A stretch of 61,274 nt of DNA from an uncultured Aquabacterium sp. (GCF_947366995.1 NZ_CANBCC010000016.1:1-61274), one strand, 5' to 3'; counted from the stretch's first letter, positions 45,003 through 54,847 are shown. The notes: generated from the sequence alone by a model not told the origin. Made by a program: numbers and translations.

Positions 45003-45422
45003 ATGCGACTGCTCCACACCATGCTGCGCGTCGGCGATCTCCAGCGATCGATCGACTTCTACACCCAGGCCCTGGGCATGACGCTGTTGCGGACCACCGA
45101 TCGGCCTGAACAGCAGTACACGCTGGCCTTTCTGGGCTATGGCCGCAACCCCGAGCACGCCGAGATCGAGTTGACCTACAACTACGGCGTGAGCCAGTAC
45201 GAGCTGGGCACGGCCTATGGCCACATCGCCATCGGCGTGGACAACGCCGCCGCGGTCTGCGACGCCGTGCGCGCCAAGACAACCACGCTGGGTGGCGCGG
45301 TCACACGCGAAGCCGGCCCCATCAAGGGCGGCTCCACCGTGATCGCGTTCATCACCGACCCGGATGGCTACAAGGTGGAACTGATCGAGCGCCCGGAGGC
45401 GGCCAACGAACTCAACGCCTGA
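45003..45422 (+). CDS. gloA: Lactoylglutathione lyase (glyoxalase I)
   Basis: A 139-residue metalloenzyme that turns the methylglyoxal-glutathione adduct into S-lactoylglutathione. Start [26 protein letters not shown] gives the first metal His; ELTYNYGV gives Glu; GHIAIGVD and [12 protein letters not shown] complete the site. Size equals the E. coli nickel-type enzyme. A good GAAGGA precedes the ATG but sits in a hairpin. Confidence 0.97.
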   Translation: MRLLHTMLRVGDLQRSIDFYTQALGMTLLRTTDRPEQQYTLAFLGYGRNPEHAEIELTYNYGVSQYELGTAYGHIAIGVDNAAAVCDAVRAKTTTLGGAVTREAGPIKGGSTVIAFITDPDGYKVELIERPEAANELNA

Positions 45423-45431
45423 GCCACAGCC

Positions 45432-47459
45432 TCAGGGCAGACGGAAGTTGCCGACCGCCTGGGCCAGTGCCTCGGCCTGATGCTTGAGCGCACGGGCCGC
45501 CGCCGCCGTCTGCTCCACCAGGGCTGCGTTCTCCTGCGTGACGCGGTCCAGATCCTGAACCGCGCGCCCGACCTGGGCCACGCCCGCGCTCTGCTCGCGT
45601 GACGCCGTCGCGATGTCCGACAGCAAGCCATTCATGCGCTGGGCGTTGGCCACGATGTCGGCCATGGTCGTGCCCGCGCCCTGCACCACGGTCGCGCCAC
45701 TGGTGACGCGGGTGACGCTGTCCTGAATCAGCTGCTTGATCTCCTGGGCTGCCGTTGCGCTGCGCCGAGCCAATGCCCGCACCTCGCCGGCCACGACTGC
45801 GAAACCGCGCCCCTGCTCGCCAGCCCTCGCCGCTTCCACCGCGGCATTCAGCGCCAGGATGTTGGTCTGAAAGGCGATCCCATCGATCACGCCGATGATG
45901 TCCCCAATGCGAGACGAGGACTGGTGGATCTCGCTCATCGTGTGCACCACGCGCTCGATCTCGGTGCCGCCGCGGGTCGCCACATCGGCATTGCCCGAGG
46001 CCATCTCGGCAGCCGTCATCGCGTGGGCCGCGGTCTGCTGCACCGTGGCGGCCATCTCTTCCATCGACGACGCCGACTCCTCCAGGTTGGCCGCCGTGCG
46101 CTCTGTGCGGGTGGACAGGTCCAACGAGCCGGCCGCGATCTCGGAGCTCGACTCCACGATGACCCGTGCCGCTGCGCGCACCTCGCTGACAAGGCCCCGC
46201 ATCGCACGCTGCATGTCGGCCATGGTGTTCATCAAGGCCGCCGCCTCATCCCGGCCCCACGGGCGCGGCGAGGTGGTCAGATCACCACGCGTCATGGCAA
46301 CCAGGTGGTGACGGACCTCATCCATGCCGCCCCGCGTGACGCGGTAGAAGCAATACAGCAGGTAGGCCGCCAGCACAACGCACACGGTGGTCAGCACACT
46401 GACCGCCCACACCTCGCGCTGAAGATGGCGCTCGCGCTCGGCCAGCAGGCCATCGAGCGCGGGCAGCCCCGCATGGAACAAGCGAAAGCCCGCCTGGACC
46501 GCGGCGTTGCCCGCCCGATTCACCCCGCTCACGTCCGGCGGCAGCGGCTTGCCTGCCACCCGATCGGCAGCAAGTGCGACCAGCGAGGCAACCGGCTCTC
46601 GGAGGGCCTCCACGGGCAAGGCCGCGCTCGCCTGTGCTGCGCTCGACTTGCGCAACGAGGTCTCGATCTGCACCAGGCGACGCAGCAGGGTCTGCGCGTC
46701 GCGGTCCATCTCGGCCACGGCGTCGGCCGGTGCCCCGCCCCGCTTGATGGCCGACACCAGGCGCCCGCGCAATCGGCCCGCCGTGGCGGCCAGGTCCGGT
46801 GCGGCAATCATCACCGCGTCCATCATGTAATAGCTGGCGATCTCGGGATCGAGCGCCAGATTCGACTGGTCCACCACTGCATCCAGCATCGCGAACTGCT
46901 GCTGCAGAGCCAGGTTGAATGTTTCGAAGATGGCCTCTGCATCCGACAGCGGCATCGCTTCGGCCCGGTTCAGCGCATCGGTCAGCGGCTTCCAGCGCGA
47001 TGTCACGCCCAGCAAGCCCCCGCGCGCTGCATGCTGGGTCGTCAAGGCCTCCAGCGCCTGACGTACCGCCATCCGGGCGGGTTCGAACCCGGCGGCCGGT
47101 TCACCGCGCGCAGCGGCGCGTGCCTGCTGTTGCATCGTGGTGGTCGACTCCACCAGTGCCAGTAAAGGACCGGCGTACGCCACGCCGGCTCGCTCGGCTT
47201 CCACAAAGCGCAGATTCAGATGGTGTGACCACTGGTAGGACGCGCCCAACACCACCAGCGGCACGAGGAAGGCCCCCGAAATAATCAGCGCCTTCGCCCG
47301 GAACCCGAGGCTGCGAAACAACCTGACGCCGGGCGCCCAGATACCGTGGTACTGGAAGAACCCGCGCACGGGGTGCGAGCGTGTGGTGCAGACCCCGGTG
47401 GCATCCTGGGCGCGGCCGCGCGACCAGGGCATCGAGGTTGGGGGGAACATCGTGCTCAT
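45432..47459 (-). CDS. Methyl-accepting chemotaxis protein
   Basis: A 675-residue chemoreceptor. TM1 at ~56-76 follows a ~50-residue cytoplasmic leader, then a ~280-residue all-helical periplasmic sensor, TM2 at ~355-378, a HAMP-like linker ([35 protein letters not shown]), and the signalling domain with the conserved tip [33 protein letters not shown]. It has no CheB/CheR pentapeptide tail; it ends NFRLP. Ligand unknown. It converges with gloA, 9 bases apart. Confidence 0.94.
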   Translation of the reverse strand: MSTMFPPTSMPWSRGRAQDATGVCTTRSHPVRGFFQYHGIWAPGVRLFRSLGFRAKALIISGAFLVPLVVLGASYQWSHHLNLRFVEAERAGVAYAGPLLALVESTTTMQQQARAAARGEPAAGFEPARMAVRQALEALTTQHAARGGLLGVTSRWKPLTDALNRAEAMPLSDAEAIFETFNLALQQQFAMLDAVVDQSNLALDPEIASYYMMDAVMIAAPDLAATAGRLRGRLVSAIKRGGAPADAVAEMDRDAQTLLRRLVQIETSLRKSSAAQASAALPVEALREPVASLVALAADRVAGKPLPPDVSGVNRAGNAAVQAGFRLFHAGLPALDGLLAERERHLQREVWAVSVLTTVCVVLAAYLLYCFYRVTRGGMDEVRHHLVAMTRGDLTTSPRPWGRDEAAALMNTMADMQRAMRGLVSEVRAAARVIVESSSEIAAGSLDLSTRTERTAANLEESASSMEEMAATVQQTAAHAMTAAEMASGNADVATRGGTEIERVVHTMSEIHQSSSRIGDIIGVIDGIAFQTNILALNAAVEAARAGEQGRGFAVVAGEVRALARRSATAAQEIKQLIQDSVTRVTSGATVVQGAGTTMADIVANAQRMNGLLSDIATASREQSAGVAQVGRAVQDLDRVTQENAALVEQTAAAARALKHQAEALAQAVGNFRLP

Positions 47460-47571
47460 CAGGGCTCCTTGGAAAACCTGCCTGCCGGACGAGGCGGAGC
47501 CAGCCTCGACCCGCGGTTGCTGTGACGAAATGCCGACATTCCATCACCGCCCCGGTTTTTTCCAAATCCTG

Positions 47572-47588
47572 AAAAAGCCGTGCTTTTT
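47572..47588 (-). terminator. Possible weak terminator after aroC
   Basis: AAAAAGC / GCTTTTT with a 3-base loop, 45-61 bases after the aroC stop. The stem is AT-rich and weak, though the T run fits an intrinsic terminator on either strand. The remainder of 47460-47632 holds the nested dyad described separately and the upstream region of the chemoreceptor. Confidence 0.4.
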
Positions 47589-47626
47589 GCCGGACTAACG
47601 TGCACCTTGAACGTGCACGCCGGCAA
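47587..47626. repeat. Nested inverted repeat between aroC and chemoreceptor
   Basis: Outer arms TTGCCGG (47587-47593) and CCGGCAA (47620-47626) enclose two copies of ACGTGCAC (47598-47605, 47611-47618), whose GTGCAC cores are each palindromic. It looks like an operator or cruciform rather than a terminator, because no T run adjoins it. Confidence 0.5.
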
Positions 47627-47632
47627 GGTACA

Positions 47633-48733
47633 TCAATCGCGTGCGGCCGGGATGCGGGGCGTGTCCACCCGCACGTCGCCACACTGTGCACGGTGGCGCA
47701 GCGCGTGGTCGATCAGAACCAGCGCCAGCATCGCCTCGGCGATCGGCGTGGCGCGGATGCCCACGCACGGGTCATGGCGGCCGAAGGTCTCTACCGTGGC
47801 GGCCTGCCCGGCCAGGTCAATGGACTGACGCGGTGTACGGATCGAGCTGGTCGGCTTGATCGCGATCGCCACACGCAGATCCTGCCCCGTCGAGATGCCC
47901 CCCAACACCCCCCCGGCGTGGTTCGAGCCGAAGCCCTCGGCGTACAGCTCGTCGCCATGCACTGAACCGCGCTGGCTGACGCTCTCGAACCCGGCGCCAA
48001 TCTCAACGCCCTTGACCGCATTGATGCCCATCATCGCGTAGGCAATGTCGGCATCCAGCTTGTCGAACAGCGGCTCGCCGAGGCCCACCGGCATGCCGGA
48101 CGCCTCGACGATGAGCTTCGCACCGCAGGAATCACCGGCCTTGCGCAGCTCGTCCATGTAGGTTTCGAGCTGCTCGATCTGGCTCGCGTTGGCCGCAAAG
48201 AACGGGTTGTTCGGCACGTGGGCCCAGTCCTCAAACGCAATCGGCAGCTCTCCCAGCTGCATCATGCAGCCGCGGATCTCGGTGCCGAACTGCTCGCGCA
48301 GCCACTTCTTGGCCACGGCGCCCGCCGCCACCATGGGCGCTGTCAGGCGGGCCGAGGAGCGGCCACCGCCACGCGGGTCGCGAATGCCGTACTTGTGCCA
48401 GTACGTGTAGTCGGCATGCCCGGGGCGAAAGGTCTGCAGGATGTTGCCGTAGTCCTTGCTGCGCTGGTCGGTGTTGCGGATCAGCAGCGCAATCGGGGCG
48501 CCCGTGGTGCGCCCTTCGTAGACGCCACTGAGGATCTCGACGGCGTCTGGCTCGTTGCGCTGCGTGACGTGGCGCGAGGTGCCGGGGCGACGGCGGTCGA
48601 GGTCGGGCTGGATATCGGCTTCCGACAAGGCCATGCCCGGCGGGCAGCCGTCAATGACGCAGCCGATGGCCGGGCCATGCGATTCGCCGAAGTTCGTGAC
48701 CGTGAACAAGAGACCGAAGGTGCTGCCAGCCAT
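47633..48733 (-). CDS. aroC: Chorismate synthase
   Basis: A 366-residue enzyme making chorismate from EPSP with reduced FMN, the last common step to aromatic amino acids and folate. [33 protein letters not shown] is the family start; [15 protein letters not shown] and [29 protein letters not shown] are signatures. ATG at 48733. Product feeds pabB encoded nearby, though on the other strand. Confidence 0.98.
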   Translation of the reverse strand: MAGSTFGLLFTVTNFGESHGPAIGCVIDGCPPGMALSEADIQPDLDRRRPGTSRHVTQRNEPDAVEILSGVYEGRTTGAPIALLIRNTDQRSKDYGNILQTFRPGHADYTYWHKYGIRDPRGGGRSSARLTAPMVAAGAVAKKWLREQFGTEIRGCMMQLGELPIAFEDWAHVPNNPFFAANASQIEQLETYMDELRKAGDSCGAKLIVEASGMPVGLGEPLFDKLDADIAYAMMGINAVKGVEIGAGFESVSQRGSVHGDELYAEGFGSNHAGGVLGGISTGQDLRVAIAIKPTSSIRTPRQSIDLAGQAATVETFGRHDPCVGIRATPIAEAMLALVLIDHALRHRAQCGDVRVDTPRIPAARD

Positions 48734-48806
48734 TGCGCCAACCAGAGTGAGGAAACCGGAAAACCTGCATTGTCGCCGATCGCATGGCGACACGCGCAAA
48801 TGCGAA

Positions 48807-48826
48807 CGCCCGGCGCGGGCCGGGCG
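48807..48826 (-). terminator. Probable terminator after CBS-domain gene
   Basis: CGCCCGGC / GCCGGGCG with a 4-base loop, ~45 bases after the CBS-gene stop on the minus strand, followed by TTCGCATTT. Strong stem but poor T run. Confidence 0.45.
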
Positions 48827-48868
48827 TGAGGCGGAAAACGGCGTGCCCGCCGCTTCAGCGCAGGCGGG

Positions 48869-49339
48869 TCAGAGCAGCGCCGGGCGCTCTGCCGCGCCCT
48901 CTTCTTCCACCGGCCAGTCGCGGATGTAGGCCTTGAGCATGCGGTTTTCGAAGTCCTGTCCGTCCACCACGGCCTTGGCCACGTCGTAGAACGAGATCAC
49001 GCCCATGAGGGTCTTCTGCGTCATCACGGGCATGTAACGCGCATGGCGGTTCAGCATCATGCGACGCACCTCGTCGATCTCGGTGTCGGGGGTGCAGGTC
49101 AGCGGATGGTCGTCCATCACCGAACGCACCAGCAGCGTGCCGAAGCTGCCGCCATTGCGTACCGTACCCTGGATCACCTCACGGAAGGTCAGCATGCCGA
49201 CCAGATCCCCGTGCTCCATCACCACCAGCGAACCGATGTCGCGCTCGGCCATCGTGGAGGCGGCTTCACTCAGAGGTTGATCCGGCTGCACGGTGAACAG
49301 GGTGCTGCCCTTGACGCGCAGGATGTCGCTGACTTTCAT
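48869..49339 (-). CDS. CBS-pair protein
   Basis: A 156-residue protein made of one CBS pair (residues ~1-60 and ~75-135), which usually binds adenine nucleotides. No partner domain. AAGGAGAGG precedes ATG at 49339, fixing the start (MKVSDILRVKG). Role unknown; such stand-alone proteins act as energy sensors for a partner. Confidence 0.9.
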   Translation of the reverse strand: MKVSDILRVKGSTLFTVQPDQPLSEAASTMAERDIGSLVVMEHGDLVGMLTFREVIQGTVRNGGSFGTLLVRSVMDDHPLTCTPDTEIDEVRRMMLNRHARYMPVMTQKTLMGVISFYDVAKAVVDGQDFENRMLKAYIRDWPVEEEGAAERPALL

Positions 49340-49466
49340 GGGGGCCTCTCCTTGGAGCAGGTTGAACAAAGCGGGGCCAGACCCCTGTGTCGTTGAATAT
49401 AGCCGCTTGGCCCGGGGTGGCCAAGGGGGTTTCACGGTAGCGCCACTGTCATCGAATGGGGTTGAA

Positions 49467-50708
49467 TCAGGTCGGCAGCGCGTCAGCCACCGTGATGGCG
49501 TCGAGCCGAGCCGCGTGCCAGAACCCGATCGTGATCCCGTCCGGCCGCAACAGCAAGGCGCCCAGCAAGGGGTTCAGCGGCGTCGTGGCCGGGTCGCACA
49601 GCAGGGTGTAGCGTCCCCCGGTGTCGTCCTCGTCGGCCAGCCGGCCCACCCAGTCCAGCGTCACCAGCAGGTCGAGCACGGGCTCGGTCTGGAGCGGGTC
49701 GGTCCTCAGCTGCTCTGCCAGGGCCTCGGCCGTCAGGCCACGGGCCTCGGTGCGTCGCGCGGCCCGCAGTGCCGCCAGCACGGCCAATGCCAGGGCGAAC
49801 CGCTGCCCCGGCGTGTCGGGCCACCGCTTCGCCTGTGAGAGCAGACTGGGCGCGTAGGCCGCCACCACCGCCCCCATCAGCACGATGAGCCAGCTGAGGT
49901 AGATCCAGATGAGGAAGATGGGCATCGCCGCGAATGCGCCATAGACCGTCGAATACACCGGCACCTGCGCGAGGTAGAAGGCCAGCGCCTTCTGCGCCAA
50001 CTCAAGGCCCACGGAGGCAAAGAGCGCGCCGCTCCAGGCGTGGGGCCAGCGCACGAAGGTGTTCGGCACGAAGCGGTACAGGGCGGCGAAGCCCGCAGTC
50101 TGCAGCAGGAAGACGATGCTGGTCAGCACCAGGCTCAGACCGCCCGGCAGGTCGGCCACCAGCCCGCGAGACGCCGACAGCACATACGAGGTCACGGACA
50201 GGCTGACGGCGGCCACCAGCGGCCCGAGCGTCAGCGCAGCCCAGTACACCAGCACCCGCTGCGCGATCGGCCGCGGGCGCCGCACACGCCAGATGCCGTT
50301 GAGCGTGTGGTCGATGGTCAGCATCAGCGCCATCGCCGTGAAACCCAGCGCCACCAGGCCCAGGCCCCCGAGCTGGCTCGCCTTGGCGGCGAACTTGGTC
50401 AGCGTCAGCAACACCGGCTTGGCAATCATGTCGGGCACCAGCCCGGCCAGCACCTGCTGCTCCAGCACCTTGCGAAACCGCGCAAACACCGGAAACGCGC
50501 TGAACAGGGCCAGCATCACCGTGAACAAGGGCACCAGCGCGATCGTGGTGGTAAAGGTCAAGCTGCCGGCGGTGAGCCCCAGGCGATCCTCACGAAAACG
50601 GTGGCGCAGCGTCTCGTAGGTCTGCCCCCAGGGCCACTGGATCAGCATCTGTACAAACCGGCGCCAGCGCGACAGGCTGGCCCGCCGGGCGGTCCGCAAC
50701 ACATTCAT
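49467..50708 (-). CDS. YihY/BrkB family inner-membrane protein
   Basis: A 413-residue protein with about six helices in the first ~290 residues (GLTAGSLTFTTTIALVPLFTVMLALFSAFPVF; MLTIDHTLNGIWRVRRPRPIAQRVLVYWAALTLGPL; PNTFVRWPHAWSGALFASVGLELAQKALAFYLAQVP) and a ~110-residue soluble C-terminal domain with winged-helix-like text (ARRTEARGLTAEALAEQLRTDPLQTEPVLDLLVTLDWVGRL). Family members were once called RNase BN; true function is unclear. Divergent from DUF2069. Confidence 0.9.
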   Translation of the reverse strand: MNVLRTARRASLSRWRRFVQMLIQWPWGQTYETLRHRFREDRLGLTAGSLTFTTTIALVPLFTVMLALFSAFPVFARFRKVLEQQVLAGLVPDMIAKPVLLTLTKFAAKASQLGGLGLVALGFTAMALMLTIDHTLNGIWRVRRPRPIAQRVLVYWAALTLGPLVAAVSLSVTSYVLSASRGLVADLPGGLSLVLTSIVFLLQTAGFAALYRFVPNTFVRWPHAWSGALFASVGLELAQKALAFYLAQVPVYSTVYGAFAAMPIFLIWIYLSWLIVLMGAVVAAYAPSLLSQAKRWPDTPGQRFALALAVLAALRAARRTEARGLTAEALAEQLRTDPLQTEPVLDLLVTLDWVGRLADEDDTGGRYTLLCDPATTPLNPLLGALLLRPDGITIGFWHAARLDAITVADALPT

Positions 50709-50759
50709 CTGGCTATGATGCCAGCCTCACGCCCTTCCCCACGCTGAAAGAGTCCCGCT

Positions 50760-51206
50760 GTGTCCGTTCCCGATCCCCTCACCGAGCCAGTTCTCGGCCA
50801 GCACCCGCCCGAACGCCGGCGGCAGATCGAGGCGCTGCGTCGCGTCAACATCGGCGCGCTGCTGGGGCTGATTGCGCTCGGCGTGGCGTGGGAACTGTGG
50901 CTTGCCCCGCTGCAGGGCGGCAGTGGCGGCGCGCTGGCCTTGAAGGTGGTGCCGCTCACGTTCGGCATCGCCGGCCTGCTCAAGCACCGTCTCTACACCT
51001 GCCGCTGGCTGTCGTTGCTGGTGTGGCTGTACTTCACCGAAGGCGTGGTGCGTGCCGCGGGCGACACGGGCTTGTCGCAGCAACTGGCCTTTGTTGAAGT
51101 GGCGCTCAGTGTGGTGCTGTTTGTGGGCTGCGCGGCCTATGTGCGCCTGCGACTGCGCGTGCTGCCCCCGAAGGAAAAGGGCGCCCTCCGCAGCGCCGCC
51201 GAGTGA
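50760..51206 (+). CDS. DUF2069 membrane protein
   Basis: A 148-residue protein with four predicted membrane segments (for example VNIGALLGLIALGVAWELWLAPL and WLSLLVWLYFTEGVVRAAGD). The LYF-EGVVRA text is typical of DUF2069, a proteobacterial family of unknown function. The start is GTG at 50760. It overlaps or abuts the FAD oxidase gene that follows. Confidence 0.85.
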   Translation: MSVPDPLTEPVLGQHPPERRRQIEALRRVNIGALLGLIALGVAWELWLAPLQGGSGGALALKVVPLTFGIAGLLKHRLYTCRWLSLLVWLYFTEGVVRAAGDTGLSQQLAFVEVALSVVLFVGCAAYVRLRLRVLPPKEKGALRSAAE

Positions 51207-51208
51207 CC

Positions 51209-52663
51209 ATGCCCGACACGGCCGACGCCCTGGTTGCCGCCCTGCGCCAAGCGCTCGGCGCAGCTGCCGTGCTCTCTTCCGAGGCACAGGCCGACGAACA
51301 CGCACGTTATCTGAGCGACTGGCGGCAGCGCTACCACGGCCGCGCCCGGGCCATCGCCCGCCCAGCCAGCACCGAAGAGGTCGCCACGGTCGTCCGCCTG
51401 TGCGCGCAGCACGGTGCCACCATCGTGCCTCAGGGCGGCAACACCGGGCTGGTGGGCGGCAGCGTGCCCGACGCATCAGGTAAACAGGTGGTGCTCTCGC
51501 TGAGCCGCTTGAACCGCGTCCTGGCGGTCGACGCCGCCAACCTGTCGATGACGGTTCAGGCCGGCTGCACCCTTGCACAAGTCCAGGACGCTGCAGCGGC
51601 CGCCGGACTTCTGTTTCCGCTCAGCCTCGCCTCTGAAGGAACGTGCACGATTGGGGGCAACCTCGCAACCAATGCCGGTGGCACCCAGGTGCTGCGCTAT
51701 GGCACGGCACGCGAACTGTGCCTGGGCATTGAGGTCGTCACAGCACACGGCGAGGTCCTTGATGTCCTCAGCAGCCTGCGCAAGAACAACACGGGCTACG
51801 CCCTGCGCGACCTCTTCATCGGCAGCGAAGGCACGCTCGGCATCATCACGGCGGCCAGCCTGCGGCTGTATACGCGCCCACAGGGCTTGTGCACGGCCCT
51901 GGTGGCTTGCGCCGACATGAGTGCGGCGGTGGCGCTGCTGCAGGCTGCACGCCGACATCTGGATGCCGGGCTCACTGCGTTCGAGGTCATGGAAGCCCTG
52001 CCGCTGTCGCTGGTGGCTCGGCATCTGCCCGACGCCGCTCGCCCGATGGCGCCGTTCAACGCGAACCACCCAGGCGTGCAGCCACCGTGGCTCGTGCTGA
52101 TGGAATACGCGAGCAGCGTGTCGGCTCCCCACGCCGCAGAAACCCTGCAGGGCTGGCTCGACGAGGTGCTCACCACCGGCCTCGCGCAGAACGCCGCGCT
52201 GGCGCACAACGAGCACCAGCGGAGGGCCATGTGGGCCCTCCGCGAGAGCATCCCACTCGCTGAAAAGACAGAGGGCCTGATGGTCAAGCACGACATCGGC
52301 ATGCCCACCTCGGCCGTCCCGGCCTTCGTCGCAGAAGCCGGTCGGGCCATCACCCAACGCTGGCCGGATGCGCGGGTGGTCTGCTTCGGCCACCTGGGCG
52401 ACGGCAATCTGCACTACAACGTGCAGCCGCCCGCCTCGGCGCGCAGCGGCCCTGCCCTGGCGATCTTTGAGGGCGAGGTCAACGCCCTGGTGTTCGGCCT
52501 CGTGATGGCGCGGGGCGGCACGCTGTCTGCCGAACACGGCATCGGCGCGCTACGCCGCGATGAACTGGCACGCCGCGCCGACCCGGTGGCCCTCGCCACC
52601 ATGAAGGCCCTCAAGCAGGCCCTCGACCCGACCGGTCTTCTGAATCCCGGCCGGGTGCTCTGA
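51209..52663 (+). CDS. FAD-binding 2-hydroxyacid dehydrogenase (GlcD-like)
   Basis: A 484-residue flavoenzyme. FAD_binding_4 domain (VVPQGGNTGLVGGSVPDASGKQVVLSLSRLN; EGTCTIGGNLATNAGGTQVLRYGTARELCLG; DLFIGSEGTLGIIT) and FAD-oxidase C domain (FGHLGDGNLHYNV; GTLSAEHGIGALRRDEL; LDPTGLLNPGRVL). Likely oxidises a D-2-hydroxyacid such as D-lactate, glycolate or D-2-hydroxyglutarate; the substrate cannot be settled. ATG at 51209 is 2 bases after the DUF2069 stop; GTG at 51203 is also possible. Confidence 0.92.
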   Translation: MPDTADALVAALRQALGAAAVLSSEAQADEHARYLSDWRQRYHGRARAIARPASTEEVATVVRLCAQHGATIVPQGGNTGLVGGSVPDASGKQVVLSLSRLNRVLAVDAANLSMTVQAGCTLAQVQDAAAAAGLLFPLSLASEGTCTIGGNLATNAGGTQVLRYGTARELCLGIEVVTAHGEVLDVLSSLRKNNTGYALRDLFIGSEGTLGIITAASLRLYTRPQGLCTALVACADMSAAVALLQAARRHLDAGLTAFEVMEALPLSLVARHLPDAARPMAPFNANHPGVQPPWLVLMEYASSVSAPHAAETLQGWLDEVLTTGLAQNAALAHNEHQRRAMWALRESIPLAEKTEGLMVKHDIGMPTSAVPAFVAEAGRAITQRWPDARVVCFGHLGDGNLHYNVQPPASARSGPALAIFEGEVNALVFGLVMARGGTLSAEHGIGALRRDELARRADPVALATMKALKQALDPTGLLNPGRVL

Positions 52664-52675
52664 AGGCCCGGAAGC

Positions 52676-53251
52676 TCAGACGCGACGACGGGCGCGCACC
52701 GCGCCGATCACGCCAAGACCCGCCAGCATCAAGGCAACCGATTCGGGCTCTGGCACCGCCGATACCGTCAGCGAGAACTGCTGACCCACTTTCAGGCCGT
52801 TGAGCTGAAGCGTCCAGTCGGTGGTGCCGGCGTTGCCGAACACGTCACCGATCTCGAGACCATAGCCTTCGCCGGGCTGGGCCAGTGTGATCTGCGCCGT
52901 GCCGCCCGCGCGCGACAGCACCGAGCCCGGTGCAAACGTGGTCTGCACGGTGCCGTCCGAACCGAAGCTCACGCCCTTGTCGAGCGTCAGCGTCACGAGC
53001 GACCAGTTGAAGCCGCTCAGGTTCGCCAGCACGGCGTCGAACTTCAGCTCCGCCGGGTCCGTCGCTTCCACCGTGAATACCAGCGTGGCAGGACGCTGGT
53101 TGACCAGGTTGAGGTCCAGGCTCAGCTCGCCGTCGGGCGAGTAGAAGCCGGCCAGGGCATTGCCCTGGAGCGACATGCCGGTCATCGTCACCGCGTGTGC
53201 GGACAGGGTCGCCGACAGCAGGGCCGCCGACAGGAAAGCGTGCTTGATCAT
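52676..53251 (-). CDS. PEP-CTERM sorting-domain protein
   Basis: A 191-residue exported protein: signal peptide (MIKHAFLSAALLSATLSAHA), a beta-rich body, and a C-terminal sorting tag VPEPESVALMLAGLGVIGAVRARRRV (PEP motif, helix, Arg cluster) handled by exosortase. No Cys. It lies 26 bases after the PhoX-like gene and is likely co-transcribed. Exosortase itself is not in the window. Confidence 0.9.
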   Translation of the reverse strand: MIKHAFLSAALLSATLSAHAVTMTGMSLQGNALAGFYSPDGELSLDLNLVNQRPATLVFTVEATDPAELKFDAVLANLSGFNWSLVTLTLDKGVSFGSDGTVQTTFAPGSVLSRAGGTAQITLAQPGEGYGLEIGDVFGNAGTTDWTLQLNGLKVGQQFSLTVSAVPEPESVALMLAGLGVIGAVRARRRV

Positions 53252-53277
53252 GTGAAAACTCCGTTGATCTGTGTGAT

Positions 53278-54795
53278 TCACTGGTTGCCACGCGCCCACG
53301 GGCCCGTGATGGCGAAGGTGATGCCCGGCGTCTGGATGTTGACGAACAGCACGCGGCCGCTCGGATCCCAGCAGGCCCCACAGAACTCGCTGCCCTGGTA
53401 GTCGCCCGCATTGATGGTCTTGCCGGCTGCGGCAATCTGCGCGGCCGTGAGGTTCACCGTGTTCTTCGCAAAGTAGTAGGCGTCGCCCTGGGCCGTCAGG
53501 CCGAACACGCGCGAACCCGAGCCATAGCTGTCCGGGCTGTTGCCACCGTCTTCACACAGCAGGATGCCGCCACGCGGGCTCACGGTGATGTTGTCGGGGT
53601 TGTTGCCCACCAGCTGGCCCCTGCTGACGTAGATGGCCTTCATCTTCATCGTGGCCAGATCCAGTTCCCAGACGGCGCCGTCGCCGCGGCCAGGGCGGCT
53701 GCTGCTGTCCACACCCACGCTCGTGTCGGCGATGTACATCTTGCCGGCGTGATACCAGATGCCCTCACCGCGACTCATCTGCAGGCAGCCCGCATTCCAG
53801 GCCTGCGCGAACGTGCCACTGCAGTTCGTCGTCGACGTGATGCCTGGCGGCACGGCGGTCAGGGCAGCCGTCGTCGTGATGTCGGCGTCCGGGTTGGCGA
53901 TCGTCACCCACTCGAGCTCCACCTCGTCGCCCATCGACGCCACGATCAGGCTCGCGTTCGGGCGGCCCTTCACGCGGGCGGCCTGCAGTTCACCGCCCTG
54001 CACCAGCGAGCCCACGCCACCGGGCGTCACATGGGGCACGTAGCGGTACAGCGCGGACACGTTGCGAGCGTCCTCGGTCTCGTAGACGATGCCGGTCTTC
54101 GGGTCGACGGCCACGGCCTCGTGGGCAAAGCGGCCCATGCCCACAATGGGCTGGCCCGTGGTCTGCAGCGGATCGGCGGTCACCTCGAAGACATAGCCGT
54201 GCTTCTTGCCGGTGCTCGACACATTGTTGGTGTTGATCTCCTCGCAGCTCAGCCACGTGCCCCACGGCGTCACGCCACCAGCGCAGTTGACCAGCGTGCC
54301 GCCCAGGCTGGGCGCCATGCTGACCCAGTTGCCATCGCGGAAGACGAGGTTCGTGGTGCCGCCCAGCGCGGTGTCGCCAGCGATCAAGCCGTCGTCATAG
54401 ACGCCGGGCGCCTGAATGCGGTTGGCGTAGCTACCGGTGCCGCGCTCGTGGTTGCGCACCAGCACCATCTCGGTCGAGCGACCGACCTGGCGCGTACGGA
54501 CCACGGCCATGCCGTCGTGGTTGCTGGGGCAACGCTGGCCGTTGGCCATCAGATCGCCGGTCCAGCCGAAGGACTTGTACGAGAAGCCGGATGGCAGCAT
54601 GAGCAGCGGCAGACCGGTGCTCAGGTCATTCACTGGCGCGAGCGCGCCATAGGGGCCTGTGACCAGGTTACTGAACCGGGTCGCGGCATGCGCCTGGCGC
54701 ATCTGCAGCCCCTGCAGGGTGGTGAACAGGCCGGCGGCCATCAGAGCACCAGAGCCTTGCAGCATCTGGCGGCGCTTCATGTCATGGGGTTTCAT
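53278..54795 (-). CDS. phoX: PhoX-like phosphatase (DUF839), Tat-exported
   Basis: A 505-residue protein. The N-terminus MKRRQMLQGSGALMAAGLFTTL has a twin Arg followed by a hydrophobic stretch, so Tat export is likely. The body is the DUF839/PhoX six-bladed propeller type (NHDGMAVVRT; RNHERGTGSY; GTWLSCEEINTNN; GRFAHEAVAVDPKTGIVYETEDA; LLCEDGGNSPDSYG). PhoX enzymes are Ca/Fe-dependent alkaline phosphatases induced by phosphate starvation; other DUF839 proteins have no proven activity. A Pho-box-like site lies ~77 bases upstream. Start ATG at 54795; a second in-frame ATG at 54780 (MKRRQ) is possible. Confidence 0.82.
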   Translation of the reverse strand: MKPHDMKRRQMLQGSGALMAAGLFTTLQGLQMRQAHAATRFSNLVTGPYGALAPVNDLSTGLPLLMLPSGFSYKSFGWTGDLMANGQRCPSNHDGMAVVRTRQVGRSTEMVLVRNHERGTGSYANRIQAPGVYDDGLIAGDTALGGTTNLVFRDGNWVSMAPSLGGTLVNCAGGVTPWGTWLSCEEINTNNVSSTGKKHGYVFEVTADPLQTTGQPIVGMGRFAHEAVAVDPKTGIVYETEDARNVSALYRYVPHVTPGGVGSLVQGGELQAARVKGRPNASLIVASMGDEVELEWVTIANPDADITTTAALTAVPPGITSTTNCSGTFAQAWNAGCLQMSRGEGIWYHAGKMYIADTSVGVDSSSRPGRGDGAVWELDLATMKMKAIYVSRGQLVGNNPDNITVSPRGGILLCEDGGNSPDSYGSGSRVFGLTAQGDAYYFAKNTVNLTAAQIAAAGKTINAGDYQGSEFCGACWDPSGRVLFVNIQTPGITFAITGPWARGNQ

Positions 54796-54831
54796 GAGGG
54801 ACCTTCTTGGGAGGGTGTGGGGCAGGACAAC

Positions 54832-54847
54832 CCCGCCGCGCGGCGGG
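54832..54847. repeat. 16-base perfect palindrome upstream of phoX
   Basis: CCCGCCGCGCGGCGGG, 37-52 bases before the phoX start, between the Pho-box-like site and the ATG. It would lie in the 5' leader. No function assigned. Confidence 0.5.

Noticed and set aside
48734..48868. Possible small gene between aroC and the CBS protein
   Set aside because: Only short frames without a ribosome site; the space is explained by a hairpin and the aroC leader.
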